Of a stretch of DNA of 64,000 nt, positions 8,117 through 17,280 are shown piece by piece (the first letter of the stretch is position 1; each line of letters opens with the position of its first letter). The stretch is taken from assembly GCA_027484055.1 (NCBI GenBank), contig JAIXQH010000025.1:1-64000 (forward strand), given 5' to 3'. Position numbers and translations under genes: made by a program. A model generated the notes under the pieces. That model saw only the letters and a program-made list of their open reading frames with translations, was not told the DNA's origin and did not search any database. Origin of the DNA: Verrucomicrobiaceae bacterium (GTDB lineage: Bacteria; Verrucomicrobiota; Verrucomicrobiia; Verrucomicrobiales; Akkermansiaceae).

Positions 8117-8680
8117 ATGAAAAAAAAGATGAAAACACTCAGTCCATTCGGCTCACTGGCACTCCTATGCATTGCCGGAATCAGCTCCGCATCCGCAGCC
8201 ACCACGTCCTCAAAAGACGGCACGATGCAAACGACTTCCAGCGAGACTCGTCCAGACGGCTTACCGATGCTTGACACCGGAGTCCAAGAGCTGGGCCTGA
8301 GCGGCAAGCTCAACTGGGAAGAGGACACCGTCTATAGCTTTGACATTAGTTACGGTCGTTTTTTCACCCCCAACTGGCTCCTAGGTGGCGAGGCAGGCAT
8401 CAGCGGTGTTGATAGTGATAAAGATTACCGCGCCGGTCTGTTTGCGGAATACAACTTCCTGACTAACACGAAGTGGGTGCCGTTCATCCGCGCGACTGCT
8501 GGCTACGTCCACCCGAACACCGGTGACGACGGTGGACTGTTCGATCTCGACGCGGGCATTAAGTATTTCATTCGTTCCAATCTCGCAATCTCAGGATCTG
8601 TCGGTGGCGGATGGACCACCAATGGTGATTCCAATTTTGAGAAACAAATTAATCTTGGTCTGAAATTCTATTTCAACTAA
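8117..8680 (+). CDS. outer-membrane beta-barrel protein (small porin-like or OmpW-like fold)
   Basis: 187 residues. The signal peptide has a Lys-rich start (MKKKMK), a hydrophobic core and an Ala-rich cleavage region near residue 28; Met5 is an alternative start. The mature part alternates hydrophobic and polar residues in strand-length blocks (YSFDISYGRFFTPNWLLGGE, DYRAGLFAEYNFL, IKYFIRSNLAISGSVGGGW) and ends in a phenylalanine-containing strand (LGLKFYFN), as expected for barrel insertion by the Bam machinery. No specific substrate can be named. It stands alone between site C and a strong terminator, so it is likely a single-gene unit under the same control as the stress operon. Confidence 0.75.
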   Translation: MKKKMKTLSPFGSLALLCIAGISSASAATTSSKDGTMQTTSSETRPDGLPMLDTGVQELGLSGKLNWEEDTVYSFDISYGRFFTPNWLLGGEAGISGVDSDKDYRAGLFAEYNFLTNTKWVPFIRATAGYVHPNTGDDGGLFDLDAGIKYFIRSNLAISGSVGGGWTTNGDSNFEKQINLGLKFYFN

Positions 8681-8689
8681 GACAACCTA

Positions 8690-8722
8690 GGCAGCACGGA
8701 TGTTGGCCGTGCTGCCGCTTTT
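8690..8722 (+). terminator. Rho-independent terminator after the barrel gene
   Basis: Perfect 10-bp stem GGCAGCACGG (8690-8699) with CCGTGCTGCC (8707-8716), 7-nt loop, followed by GCTTTTC. It lies 10 bp past the stop codon. Confidence 0.8.
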
Positions 8723-8821
8723 CACAAGAGCGCTTGTCATAGAGGGTCGCGAAATCAGCGCCTACATCGACTTATCAATTTATAAGTTTTCTCAAAGGCT
8801 GGAATTCCTATTCATTCAGTC

Positions 8822-11542
8822 ATGGACCAAAAAACCCGCTCGTCTCAAGCCGCCAAGAAGCCGAGCACAGTGAGCATCACGGAGGCTCTGGCAGTTACGC
8901 CAAGCGCGACATTCCTGATCGTCGGCATCGGAGCCTCTGCCGGCGGGCTTGAGGCACTGGAGTCCTTCTTCCAACAAGTTCCCGCCAACAGTGGCATGGC
9001 ATTTGTGATCGTCCAGCACCTAGACCCGACGCGCAAGGGACTCATGGTCGAGCTTCTGCAACGCTGCACTCAGATGAAAGTCGTGCAGGTGAAAGACCGC
9101 CTCCGTGTGCAACCGGACTGCGTTTATGTGATCCCACCGAACAAGGACATGTCCATCTTACACGGCGTGCTGCATCTATTCGCAACAGCAGGGGCGCGCG
9201 GATTGCAGCTCCCGATTGACTATTTCCTCCGTTCCCTCGCTCAGGACCAGCAGCAAGCCAGCATCGGTGTGATCCTCTCGGGTATGGGGTCGGATGGCAC
9301 CTGCGGACTGCGAGAGATCAAGGAGAAGGCCGGCCTAACCTTGGTGCAGGAACCGACAAACGCGAAATTCGACAGCATGCCTCGTAGCGTGATCGATGCC
9401 GGACTCGCAGACATCGTGGCTCCAGCCCATGAATTACCGGGAAAAATTATGTCCTTCATCAAGCGTACACCACTGATAGTGGATGAAGGACAAGTGACGG
9501 ATGGACGCTTGCAAGGCGGTTTAGAGAAAATCCTCATCCTTTTGCGCACGCGGCTGGGGCATGACTTTTCCTTCTACAAGAGCAACACGCTTTACCGCCG
9601 TATCGAGCGGCGCATGGGCATTCACCAAATCGACAAAATCGCCAGCTACGTACGTTATTTACAGGATAATCCTCAGGAACTGGATTTGTTGTTCAAGGAA
9701 ATGTTAATCGGTGTGACATCATTTTTCCGAGATCCACGAGTCTGGCAGTTACTTCGCGACGAGACGATCCCCGCCCTGTTAGCCTCTCGCCCCTCCGGCA
9801 CTCTGCGGGCTTGGGTTGCGGGATGCTCGACCGGAGAAGAAGTCTATTCACTCGCCATTGTGTTTAAAGAGGTGATTGAAAAACTCAAGCCGGAGAAGAA
9901 TTTCAAGCTCCAGATCTTCGCCAGCGACCTCGATTGCGACGCGATCCACAAAGCACGCCAAGGCCACTTTCCTGAAACCATTTCTACAGATCTATCCGCC
10001 GACCAACTGCACCGCTATTTCACGAAAGAAGATAGCGGCTACCGGATTCGCACCGAGATCCGCGAAACGGTGGTCTTCTCCTCACACAGCCTGATCATGG
10101 ACCCACCGTTCACCAAGTTAGATTTCTTGAGTTGTCGGAATCTGTTGATCTACCTGACGCAGGAGATGCAGAAAAAGCTCTTCCCTTTGTTTCATTACTG
10201 CCTCAATCCCGGCGGTATCCTCCTGCTCGGCAGCGCAGAGACCATCGGTCAATTCACCGACTTGTTTGCCACAGTGGACAGTAAATGTCGCGTTTTCCGA
10301 CGTTCGGACACGATTTTACGCTCGGAGGCCCTCGAGTTTCCATCCTCCTTCGCCCCCAGCACCACCGATGGCAGTGGTGTAAAGGTCACCATGAAAACGT
10401 CCCAGAATCTCCAAACCCTCGCCGAGCAATTGATTCTCCAGCGCCATAGCCCACCGTCGGTGCTCACCACCGCGACGGGTGACATCCTCTACATCAGCGG
10501 ACGTACCGGCCAATTTCTGGAACCCGCTGCGGGCAAGGCAAACTGGAATATTTTCGCTATGGCCCGTGAGGGCTTGCGCTACGAACTCACCACCGCCTTC
10601 CACCAAGCCCTCAAGCAAGATGGTCCAGTCTATCTTAAGGACTTGAAAATCAGCACCGACGGCGGCGAGCGCTACACCCACATCAGCGTCGAAAAACTCG
10701 CGGACTCGGCCCCTCTCTGCGGCATGGTGATGATTGTTTTCACCGAGATTCCAGCGCCCGCCATCTCGACGCCAGCCCTCAAATCCGATAAATCACCCCA
10801 CACCCGCCAGCGCCCAGCAGAGATTGAGCGCGAGCTCCAACAAGCACGCTCCGAGCTCCAGAGCACCCGCGAGCAAATGCAAACCTCTCACGAGGAACTC
10901 AGATCCACCAACGAGGAACTCCAGTCCACCAATGAGGAGATGCAATCCACCAACGAAGAGCTCACCACCTCCAAGGAGGAAATGCAGTCACTCAACGAGG
11001 AAATGCAAACCGTGAACACCGAGCTGCAAAACAAAGTCGAGGAACTTTCACGCTCGAATAACGACATGAAAAACCTCCTTAACAGCACAGACATCGCCAC
11101 CCTTTTCCTCGACAACACCTTAAAAGTCCGCCGCTTCACCACCCAAGCCAGCAAGATCATCAACCTCATCCCCGGTGACATCGGACGCCCCATCACCGAT
11201 CTATCCTCGGACCTCATTTACCCAGAACTGCCAGCTGATGCCCACGAAGTGCTAAGAAAGCTCGGCATCTCAGAAAAGCCAATCAGTGCCCGGGATGGGC
11301 GCTGGTTCACCGTACGGATCATGCCCTATCGAACCTTAGATGACCGCATTGATGGGGTGGTGATCACCTTTTGGGACATCAGCGTGGCCAAGGCGCTTGA
11401 GGGAAAAATGCAGGACATCCAGGACAACCTCGAACAGCGCCTCGCGAAAAAGACTGCGCCCGCCACCATCGCGAGTGAGCCAAAAAAACCGCCCCAAGCC
11501 AATAAAAGCCACCCACTCCCACCCCGCAATTCTAAGCCCTGA
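8822..11542 (+). CDS. CheB-CheR fusion with coiled coil and PAS domains
   Basis: 906 residues. Residues about 32-215 are a CheB methylesterase domain with the catalytic triad Ser39 (GIGASAGG), His66 (VQHLDPT) and Asp158 (GMGSDGT); no receiver precedes it. Residues about 235-500 are CheR, with an N-terminal helical domain (YRRIERRMGI), the SAM motif VAGCSTGEEVYSLAI and LSCRNLLIYL. A PAS-like region (about 530-650), a strongly heptad-like coiled coil of repeated E-E-L-x-S-T-N (about 670-760) and a C-terminal PAS domain (about 760-870) follow. Many such fusions continue into a kinase; here the kinase is the next gene, 8 bp away. Whether a methylated target exists for this pair is unknown; the chemoreceptor at 52253 is a candidate. 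Confidence 0.9.
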   Translation: MDQKTRSSQAAKKPSTVSITEALAVTPSATFLIVGIGASAGGLEALESFFQQVPANSGMAFVIVQHLDPTRKGLMVELLQRCTQMKVVQVKDRLRVQPDCVYVIPPNKDMSILHGVLHLFATAGARGLQLPIDYFLRSLAQDQQQASIGVILSGMGSDGTCGLREIKEKAGLTLVQEPTNAKFDSMPRSVIDAGLADIVAPAHELPGKIMSFIKRTPLIVDEGQVTDGRLQGGLEKILILLRTRLGHDFSFYKSNTLYRRIERRMGIHQIDKIASYVRYLQDNPQELDLLFKEMLIGVTSFFRDPRVWQLLRDETIPALLASRPSGTLRAWVAGCSTGEEVYSLAIVFKEVIEKLKPEKNFKLQIFASDLDCDAIHKARQGHFPETISTDLSADQLHRYFTKEDSGYRIRTEIRETVVFSSHSLIMDPPFTKLDFLSCRNLLIYLTQEMQKKLFPLFHYCLNPGGILLLGSAETIGQFTDLFATVDSKCRVFRRSDTILRSEALEFPSSFAPSTTDGSGVKVTMKTSQNLQTLAEQLILQRHSPPSVLTTATGDILYISGRTGQFLEPAAGKANWNIFAMAREGLRYELTTAFHQALKQDGPVYLKDLKISTDGGERYTHISVEKLADSAPLCGMVMIVFTEIPAPAISTPALKSDKSPHTRQRPAEIERELQQARSELQSTREQMQTSHEELRSTNEELQSTNEEMQSTNEELTTSKEEMQSLNEEMQTVNTELQNKVEELSRSNNDMKNLLNSTDIATLFLDNTLKVRRFTTQASKIINLIPGDIGRPITDLSSDLIYPELPADAHEVLRKLGISEKPISARDGRWFTVRIMPYRTLDDRIDGVVITFWDISVAKALEGKMQDIQDNLEQRLAKKTAPATIASEPKKPPQANKSHPLPPRNSKP

Positions 11543-11550
11543 GCACCCTC

Positions 11551-13689
11551 ATGCCAAATAAACCGAAGATCCCGGAGACTTCTGCCGACCTCCGCCGCCG
11601 TGCCGAGCTGGACTCTTTGAATCGTAAATCCAAGCCGACCGCAGTACCCGCCGAAATCGACAGCCAACGCTTGCTCCACGAGTTAGAAGTCCACCAGATC
11701 GAGCTGGAAAGTCAGAATGCAGAACTGCGCCGTGCCCGCGAGGAGGCAGATTCTGCTCGTGAGAAATACACCGATTTATACGATTTCGCGCCAGTTGGCT
11801 ATTTCACACTCACCACCGACGCGCACATCCAGATGGCGAATCTGACGGGCGCAGTCCTCCTCGGTACCGACCGTGGCCGCCTGCTTGGCAAATCCTTCGT
11901 CACCCATATCTCGCCGCTCGAACGTGACAACTTCACCCGCACGCTCAACCAAGTCTTCGACGAGGGAACCGAGCAAACACTTGATGTGACACTGCTCCGC
12001 AAAAGCCCCCTTTCCACGGTGGCGACCCTCAATTTCAAACGCAGCCCAGATGGCCGTGAATGCAATCTCGCCGCGCTCGACATCAGCGAGCGCCGACGCC
12101 AAGAGCAGGCTCTCCTTATTTCAGAAATCCGTTTCCGCAGGCTTTTTGAAACCGCGCATGACGGGGTCCTCCTGCTCGATCCCAGCACAGGTCAAATCAC
12201 CGAGGCGAACCCCTTCATGCTGAACTTACTCGGTTACACCTATGAGCAGTTAATTGGCAAAGAACTCTATGAAATCGGCTTGTTAAAGGACCGGGCGAAA
12301 AGTCGTGAAATGGTCATCAAACTGAAGAAGACCCATGAAGTGCGTTACGAAAACCTGCCCTTGAAAGCTAGGAGCGGGAAACAACAAGCCGTCGAAGTCG
12401 TTGCCAATCTCTACGAAGAAAATGGCCGCCCCGTGATCCAGTGCAACATCCGTGACATCACAGCTCGCAAGATAGCAGAAGACATTTTGCGCCGGAGTGA
12501 AGCCCTATTTTCCTCACTCATTGGGCAAGCCCCCGTGGGCGTCTATGTCTTGGATTCCCATTTCCGCCTACTCCAAGTCAATCCTACGGCCCTGCCCGTA
12601 TTCGGCAACGTGCAGCCACTCATCGGGCGGGATCTCGCCGAGCTCCTCATCCTCATCTGGCCCAAGCGGATTGCCAACCAAGTGATATCTCATTTCAAGA
12701 ACACCCTGAAAACCGGGGAGTCCTATCAATCCCCGCACTTCACCGAGCGGCGGCGAGACGATGGCGTGAAAGAACATTATGATTGGCAGCTCCAACGACT
12801 CATCCTTCCGAATGGTGAGCTTGGCGTCGTTTGCTTCTTTAACAATATCACTGAACGCATCAAGGCAGAATCCACCCAGCGGCGGCTCGACGTCATGTCC
12901 GCCTCGAATCTGAAACTCCAACGAGAAATCGTCCATCGCCAAAAAATCGAAGAAAAACTTCACGAGACCGAGTATATGCAAAGCCGCTTACTTGAGCACT
13001 CACTCCAGCAGCAGGCTGAGCTGCGTAACCTGTCTCACAAGATCATCCACATCCAAGAAGATGAGCGGAAACGCATCAGCCGCGAGCTGCACGACGTCAT
13101 CACACAGACTCTAGTCGGCATCAACGTCCATGTGGCGGCACTGGCTAACGAAGCCACCACCGAACTCAGCAGCCTTCAGCAACGCCTAGCCAACACTCAC
13201 CTGATGGTCGAGAAATCCGTGGAAATCATCCACAAGTTCGCCCGCGAACTCAGGCCCACGGTCCTCGATGACCTCGGCTTGATTCCCGCACTTCAGGATT
13301 ACCTCAAGCGCTACACCGCCAGCACTGGCGTTCGTGTCGCTCTCAAGATTTCATCATCGATTGAAGAATCACCCGAAAATATCCGGATCATCTTCTATCG
13401 AATCGTCCAAGAAGCCCTAGCAAACGTGGCCAAGCATTCACACGCCAGCCACGTGGAAATCAACATCCGCCGCAACGTCGCGAGCACCTCCTTGCAAATC
13501 AGCGATGACGGCCAAGGCTTCGCCGTCGATGAAAAAACTCTCTCCTCCAAAGCGAATCGACTGGGCCTGCTAGGCATGAAGGAACGTGCCGAAATGGTCG
13601 GCGGTGTCTTCACCGTCGAGTCCACTCCTGGAAGCTCTACGACCCTTCGCGTCATCATTAAAAACAAACCCAAGAAACCCTCCAAATGA
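11551..13689 (+). CDS. three-PAS NarL-type sensor histidine kinase
   Basis: 712 residues. A charged coiled-coil start (LLHELEVHQIELESQNAELR, a motif common before PAS domains) is followed by PAS (about 75-175), PAS (about 190-305), PAS (about 310-430), a coiled coil, HisKA_3 with ISRELHDVITQ (His514) and HATPase_c (N-box EALANVAKHSHA, DDGQGF, LGLLGMKER). Its catalytic half closely resembles the kinase at 6137. No membrane helix is present, so it is cytoplasmic. It sits 8 bp after the CheB-CheR fusion and overlaps the regulator gene by 4 bp, so the three probably act as one pathway. Confidence 0.9.
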   Translation: MPNKPKIPETSADLRRRAELDSLNRKSKPTAVPAEIDSQRLLHELEVHQIELESQNAELRRAREEADSAREKYTDLYDFAPVGYFTLTTDAHIQMANLTGAVLLGTDRGRLLGKSFVTHISPLERDNFTRTLNQVFDEGTEQTLDVTLLRKSPLSTVATLNFKRSPDGRECNLAALDISERRRQEQALLISEIRFRRLFETAHDGVLLLDPSTGQITEANPFMLNLLGYTYEQLIGKELYEIGLLKDRAKSREMVIKLKKTHEVRYENLPLKARSGKQQAVEVVANLYEENGRPVIQCNIRDITARKIAEDILRRSEALFSSLIGQAPVGVYVLDSHFRLLQVNPTALPVFGNVQPLIGRDLAELLILIWPKRIANQVISHFKNTLKTGESYQSPHFTERRRDDGVKEHYDWQLQRLILPNGELGVVCFFNNITERIKAESTQRRLDVMSASNLKLQREIVHRQKIEEKLHETEYMQSRLLEHSLQQQAELRNLSHKIIHIQEDERKRISRELHDVITQTLVGINVHVAALANEATTELSSLQQRLANTHLMVEKSVEIIHKFARELRPTVLDDLGLIPALQDYLKRYTASTGVRVALKISSSIEESPENIRIIFYRIVQEALANVAKHSHASHVEINIRRNVASTSLQISDDGQGFAVDEKTLSSKANRLGLLGMKERAEMVGGVFTVESTPGSSTTLRVIIKNKPKKPSK

Positions 13690-14369
13690 GCCGCATCACT
13701 GTCTTACTCGCAGAAGATCACACGATCGTTAGAGAAGGTTTGCGAATTTTACTGAGTTCAGAAAGCGGCATCGAAGTAGTGGATGAAGCAGAAGATGGGC
13801 ACGCGGCCGTCGCTTTGGTCCGAAAGCTACACCCAGACATCGTCGTCATGGACATCTCCATGCCCTTACTCAACGGACTGGAAGCTACCACACAGATCTT
13901 AAAAGCGAGCCCTAACACCAAGGTCATTATCCTCTCCGCTCATAGCGATGATGCCTACGTGCAAAAAGCCATCGCCATCGGCGCGAGCGGCTACCTCGTC
14001 AAACAATCAGCAGCCCACATCCTACCCGAAGCCATCCGCCAAATTTCCGCAGGAAAGCCCTACTTCAGCCCCCACATCGCCAAGCGCATGGCGGACCAGA
14101 TTCGCAAGGCTCGTGCAAACGGCGCGCCCAGTCCCATTCCGGGGCAGCTCGTCAAACTCACCACCCGCGAAGCTGAAGTCCTGCAACTCATCGCCGAGGG
14201 TCGCTCCAACAAGGAATCCGCCAGTCTGCTCCACATCAGCATCAAGACCGTAGAAAAGCACCGCCAGAGTCTTATGGAGAAGCTCAACATTCACGACACC
14301 GCAGGACTCACCCGCCATGCCGTCGCCACCGGCATCATCGAGAGCAGCGTGCGGGTGAAGATCCTGTAA
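13686..14369 (+). CDS. NarL/FixJ-family response regulator (paralogue of 7282-7959)
   Basis: 227 residues. The receiver has Glu10/Asp11 and phospho-acceptor Asp56 in VVMDISMP. The LuxR-type HTH has LTTREAEVLQLIAEG and SIKTVEKHRQSLM. By eye it is nearly identical to the 7282 regulator in the HTH and the C-terminal tail (both end GIIESSV-x-V-x-I-L), pointing to recent duplication of a kinase/regulator pair and overlapping DNA targets. Coupled to the kinase by an ATGA overlap. A weak 6-bp hairpin (14371-14387) follows the stop. Confidence 0.92.
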   Translation: MSRITVLLAEDHTIVREGLRILLSSESGIEVVDEAEDGHAAVALVRKLHPDIVVMDISMPLLNGLEATTQILKASPNTKVIILSAHSDDAYVQKAIAIGASGYLVKQSAAHILPEAIRQISAGKPYFSPHIAKRMADQIRKARANGAPSPIPGQLVKLTTREAEVLQLIAEGRSNKESASLLHISIKTVEKHRQSLMEKLNIHDTAGLTRHAVATGIIESSVRVKIL

Positions 14370-14448
14370 AAACCTGGCGAAGGTTTCTATATCTATCATT
14401 GAATCAACCAATCAGCGGTAAAAAAAATTCGTTCCATATTCCACTGAA

Positions 14449-17280
14449 TCACCCACCAGCCAACCGCTGAATGGCGGCGACGAGTTGCGGGATTTTGATC
14501 GGCTTGACGAGGTGCTCAGAAAAACCAGCTGCGAGACTCTGCCGGACATCTGCTTCCATGCCGTAGCCACTCATCGCGATGCCGCGCAGTGGCTGGATGG
14601 CTTGGATTCGAGTCATCAATTCATAGCCGCTGGCATCCGGCAGACCGATGTCACTCACGATGAAATCAAAGCTATCTTCCCCGGCACGCCTGAGCGCACT
14701 GCTCGCATTGTCCGCCGTCGTGACCTGGAAGCCTTCCTGAGTGAGGAGGACTTTCAAGGCTCTTGAGGTGTCCGCGTGATCCTCAACGACGAGAAGGCGC
14801 AGCGCCGCAAGCTTGGCACTTTGCGGCGCACTGGGCCTTTCCAGTGCATCGACTGGGAGTGCTGTCACTGGCACTTCTATGATGAACGTGGCACCCTGCC
14901 CCGCTCCGAGGCTCTCCGCGCGGATCGCGCCACCGTGGAGCTCGATGAGAGCTTTGGAAATGGCGAGTCCGAGCCCAAGCCCGCCGAATTGCCGAGTGAT
15001 GCGAAGGTCGCCTTGCTCGAAGGCATCGAAGATCCGTGGCATCATCTCTGGCGGGATGCCCACGCCATTGTCCGTGATCCGGATTTCCGCGCGAGTCGGC
15101 GTGAGGCGCTGACTCTGGATGTGGATCTTGCCATTTCGTGCCGTGAATTTCACCGCGTTTTTGACGACATTCCACAGCACTTGCTCGAAGCGGGCGGGAT
15201 CGGCTTGGAAGAATCCGGTGTCGGCGCAAAGATCGAGTGTGAGCTGGATTTCCTGCCCGAGCAGTTGCGGGCGGCAAATCGAGCAGACGTGCTGCACGGC
15301 ACCATTGAGATCGAGCGGCTCAACGTGCAGTTCCAGCTTCCCACTGGCGATGCGGCTCACATCTAGCAAATCGTCGATGAGCTTGGTCTCCATCTCGATG
15401 TTGCGCCGGATCATGCTCATTTCCTCGCGCACGGCAGGTCGCAAGTCCAAGTCGTGTTCCAAGGCGGAGGCGATCATCAGCACCGGGGTGAGAGGCGTGC
15501 GGAGTTCATGACTCAGGATGGCGAGAAAGCGGTCTTTGCTTCGATTTGCATTCTCGGCGGCCTCTTTGGCTTGCCTCAGCTTTTGAGCCGCTTGTCTGAG
15601 ATCGGTCACGTCGAGATTGCTGCCCACCAGCCACTCGGTTTTCCCGTCGAGATTGGTCCGCACCGTTTCGACTGAGTTGATGATTCGGACTTCGCCATCG
15701 CCAACTCGGAGGATGCGGAATTCGCGGGTGCTACGTCCTTTCTGCTGCAAGGTGGCTTGCATCACAGCCTCTTGATGGGCGAGATCTTCCGAGAGCACCG
15801 CATGACTCCAGGTTTCATAAGAGACCATGCCGTCTTCGGTGGCTGGCACGCCATAAAGGCGAAACATCTGGGCATCCCACCGAATCACGTTCGTTAGGAT
15901 GTTCCACTCCCAGATTCCTACGCCCGTGGCTTCTGTCGCGAGGCGCATGCGCTCCTGGCTGGCCGTCACCGCTTCCGCCAAGCGCACCCTTTCGGTCACT
16001 TCTTGGAAATAGCAGACCACGCCATACTGGCCATCCGGCAGGGTCATACGCTGGGTCTCCCACTCATAGGTTTCCGTGATGCCGAGATCGTGGCGCAGCT
16101 CGGTGAAGCGTGGTGAAATGTAACGCTCTCCGGTCGCTAAGGTATTCCGGAAAATGTCTGCGCATTGCCCACCGACTTCCGGTCCCCAGAGGATACTCAT
16201 CACCTCATTCAGATCGCGACCAATCAATGGCTGCACCGTGGCGAAGATCGGTAGCGCTTGGGCGTTGATTTGCTGGATTTGAAGCTGAGCATCCACCACG
16301 TAGGTGCCGATGGGTGCCTGTGCGATGAGGGTAGAAAACAAGCCTGCATTCTGCCGCAGGATTTTCTCCGCTTTTTTCCGATCCGTGACATCCCGTTGAA
16401 TCGACACCCAATGAGTGACCGAACCATTCGCACCCGCCACCGGGATGATTTCAAACTCCACTTCGATCTCCGTGCCGTCCTTCCGATAGTCCGTGATTTC
16501 CACTTTCACGGATTCATTATTCTGCATCGCCACTCGGATCTTGTCGCGCTCCATGCGGCAGGACTTCTGCCCTTGGAGGAATCGCGGAGACTTGCCGAGC
16601 GACTCCTCTGCCGTGTAACCCGTCATTTTTGTAAAAGCAGGGTTCACATAGACAATGCGCGGCCCAGGCTCATCAATGAACTCGGCGTCGGTGATCATCA
16701 CCACGTCGTGCATGTTATTAATCACTTTTTCAAACAACTGCAGCCGCGCCTCTGCCGCCTTCTCGGTGGTGATATCAAACGTCGCAAGAATCGCCCGCAC
16801 GGGCCGCCGGGAGCTGCCTTCTCCTTCGAAAAACACCTGCTTGCGGACCCGCAGCCAGCGGACCTCACCCGTGGGCCACACCACTCGATGATCCATGCCA
16901 AACCAACCCGCCCCGTCCGGGTCTAACGATGCAGCGATGCGCGGTATCAACTCCGCACGGTCATCCATGTGGAAGGTCGCGTGAATCCGCTCACGCGGCA
17001 GTGCCACCGCACACTCTCCTAAGCCGAACTGCCGCGCCGATTGCTCAGAGAGGTGATTGAGCCCGGAGGTATAATCGATCTCCGCCAGTGCCAGACCGGC
17101 CACGTAGACGCCTAGGTCGCGCCACTGCTCACTGCCAGCCGCCGCATTTTTAAGAGTCTCGAGAAGCGGTTGGCGGCTCTCCCGCTTGGCTTTCCGCTGC
17201 TTTAAGAGGAAACTCAACAGCCACAGAATCGCCATGCAGGCGATACCCAGACTCATGCCTACAAGAAATTCCGTGTTCAC
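14449..17280 (-). CDS. membrane-anchored four-PAS hybrid histidine kinase with receiver
   Basis: 943 residues. One N-terminal membrane helix (about 5-27) is followed by a basic stop-transfer segment, so the sensor domains are cytoplasmic. PAS domains lie at about 60-175, 185-305, 310-430 and 440-555. The second resembles a LOV domain (KSPRFLQGQ) but has Pro where the flavin-binding Cys would be. HisKA has FLAILSHELRTPL; HATPase_c has TDNGVGIPPEMMPRIFDAFEQ and GLGLGLAISKAL; the receiver (about 820-940) has VVEDHADTSR, phospho-acceptor Asp in VSDIGLPDASG and VKPIK. There is no downstream Hpt or output domain. Coupled by 4 bp to the ChpT-like gene upstream. Confidence 0.9.
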   Translation of the reverse strand: MNTEFLVGMSLGIACMAILWLLSFLLKQRKAKRESRQPLLETLKNAAAGSEQWRDLGVYVAGLALAEIDYTSGLNHLSEQSARQFGLGECAVALPRERIHATFHMDDRAELIPRIAASLDPDGAGWFGMDHRVVWPTGEVRWLRVRKQVFFEGEGSSRRPVRAILATFDITTEKAAEARLQLFEKVINNMHDVVMITDAEFIDEPGPRIVYVNPAFTKMTGYTAEESLGKSPRFLQGQKSCRMERDKIRVAMQNNESVKVEITDYRKDGTEIEVEFEIIPVAGANGSVTHWVSIQRDVTDRKKAEKILRQNAGLFSTLIAQAPIGTYVVDAQLQIQQINAQALPIFATVQPLIGRDLNEVMSILWGPEVGGQCADIFRNTLATGERYISPRFTELRHDLGITETYEWETQRMTLPDGQYGVVCYFQEVTERVRLAEAVTASQERMRLATEATGVGIWEWNILTNVIRWDAQMFRLYGVPATEDGMVSYETWSHAVLSEDLAHQEAVMQATLQQKGRSTREFRILRVGDGEVRIINSVETVRTNLDGKTEWLVGSNLDVTDLRQAAQKLRQAKEAAENANRSKDRFLAILSHELRTPLTPVLMIASALEHDLDLRPAVREEMSMIRRNIEMETKLIDDLLDVSRIASGKLELHVEPLDLNGAVQHVCSICRPQLLGQEIQLTLDLCADTGFFQADPARFEQVLWNVVKNAVKFTARNGKIHIQSQRLTPTRAEIRITDNGVGIPPEMMPRIFDAFEQGDLRITRQFGGLGLGLAISKALIELHGGAIRAESLGAGQGATFIIEVPVTALPVDALERPSAPQSAKLAALRLLVVEDHADTSRALKVLLTQEGFQVTTADNASSALRRAGEDSFDFIVSDIGLPDASGYELMTRIQAIQPLRGIAMSGYGMEADVRQSLAAGFSEHLVKPIKIPQLVAAIQRLAGG

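Noticed and set aside
8770-8787. ACTTAT-N6-ATAAGT inverted repeat before the CheB-CheR gene
   Set aside because: AT-rich 6-bp arms with no second copy seen; too weak to call an operator.
14371-14387. AAACCT-GGCGA-AGGTTT hairpin after the second NarL regulator
   Set aside because: A 6-bp stem without a T-run is not convincing as a terminator.
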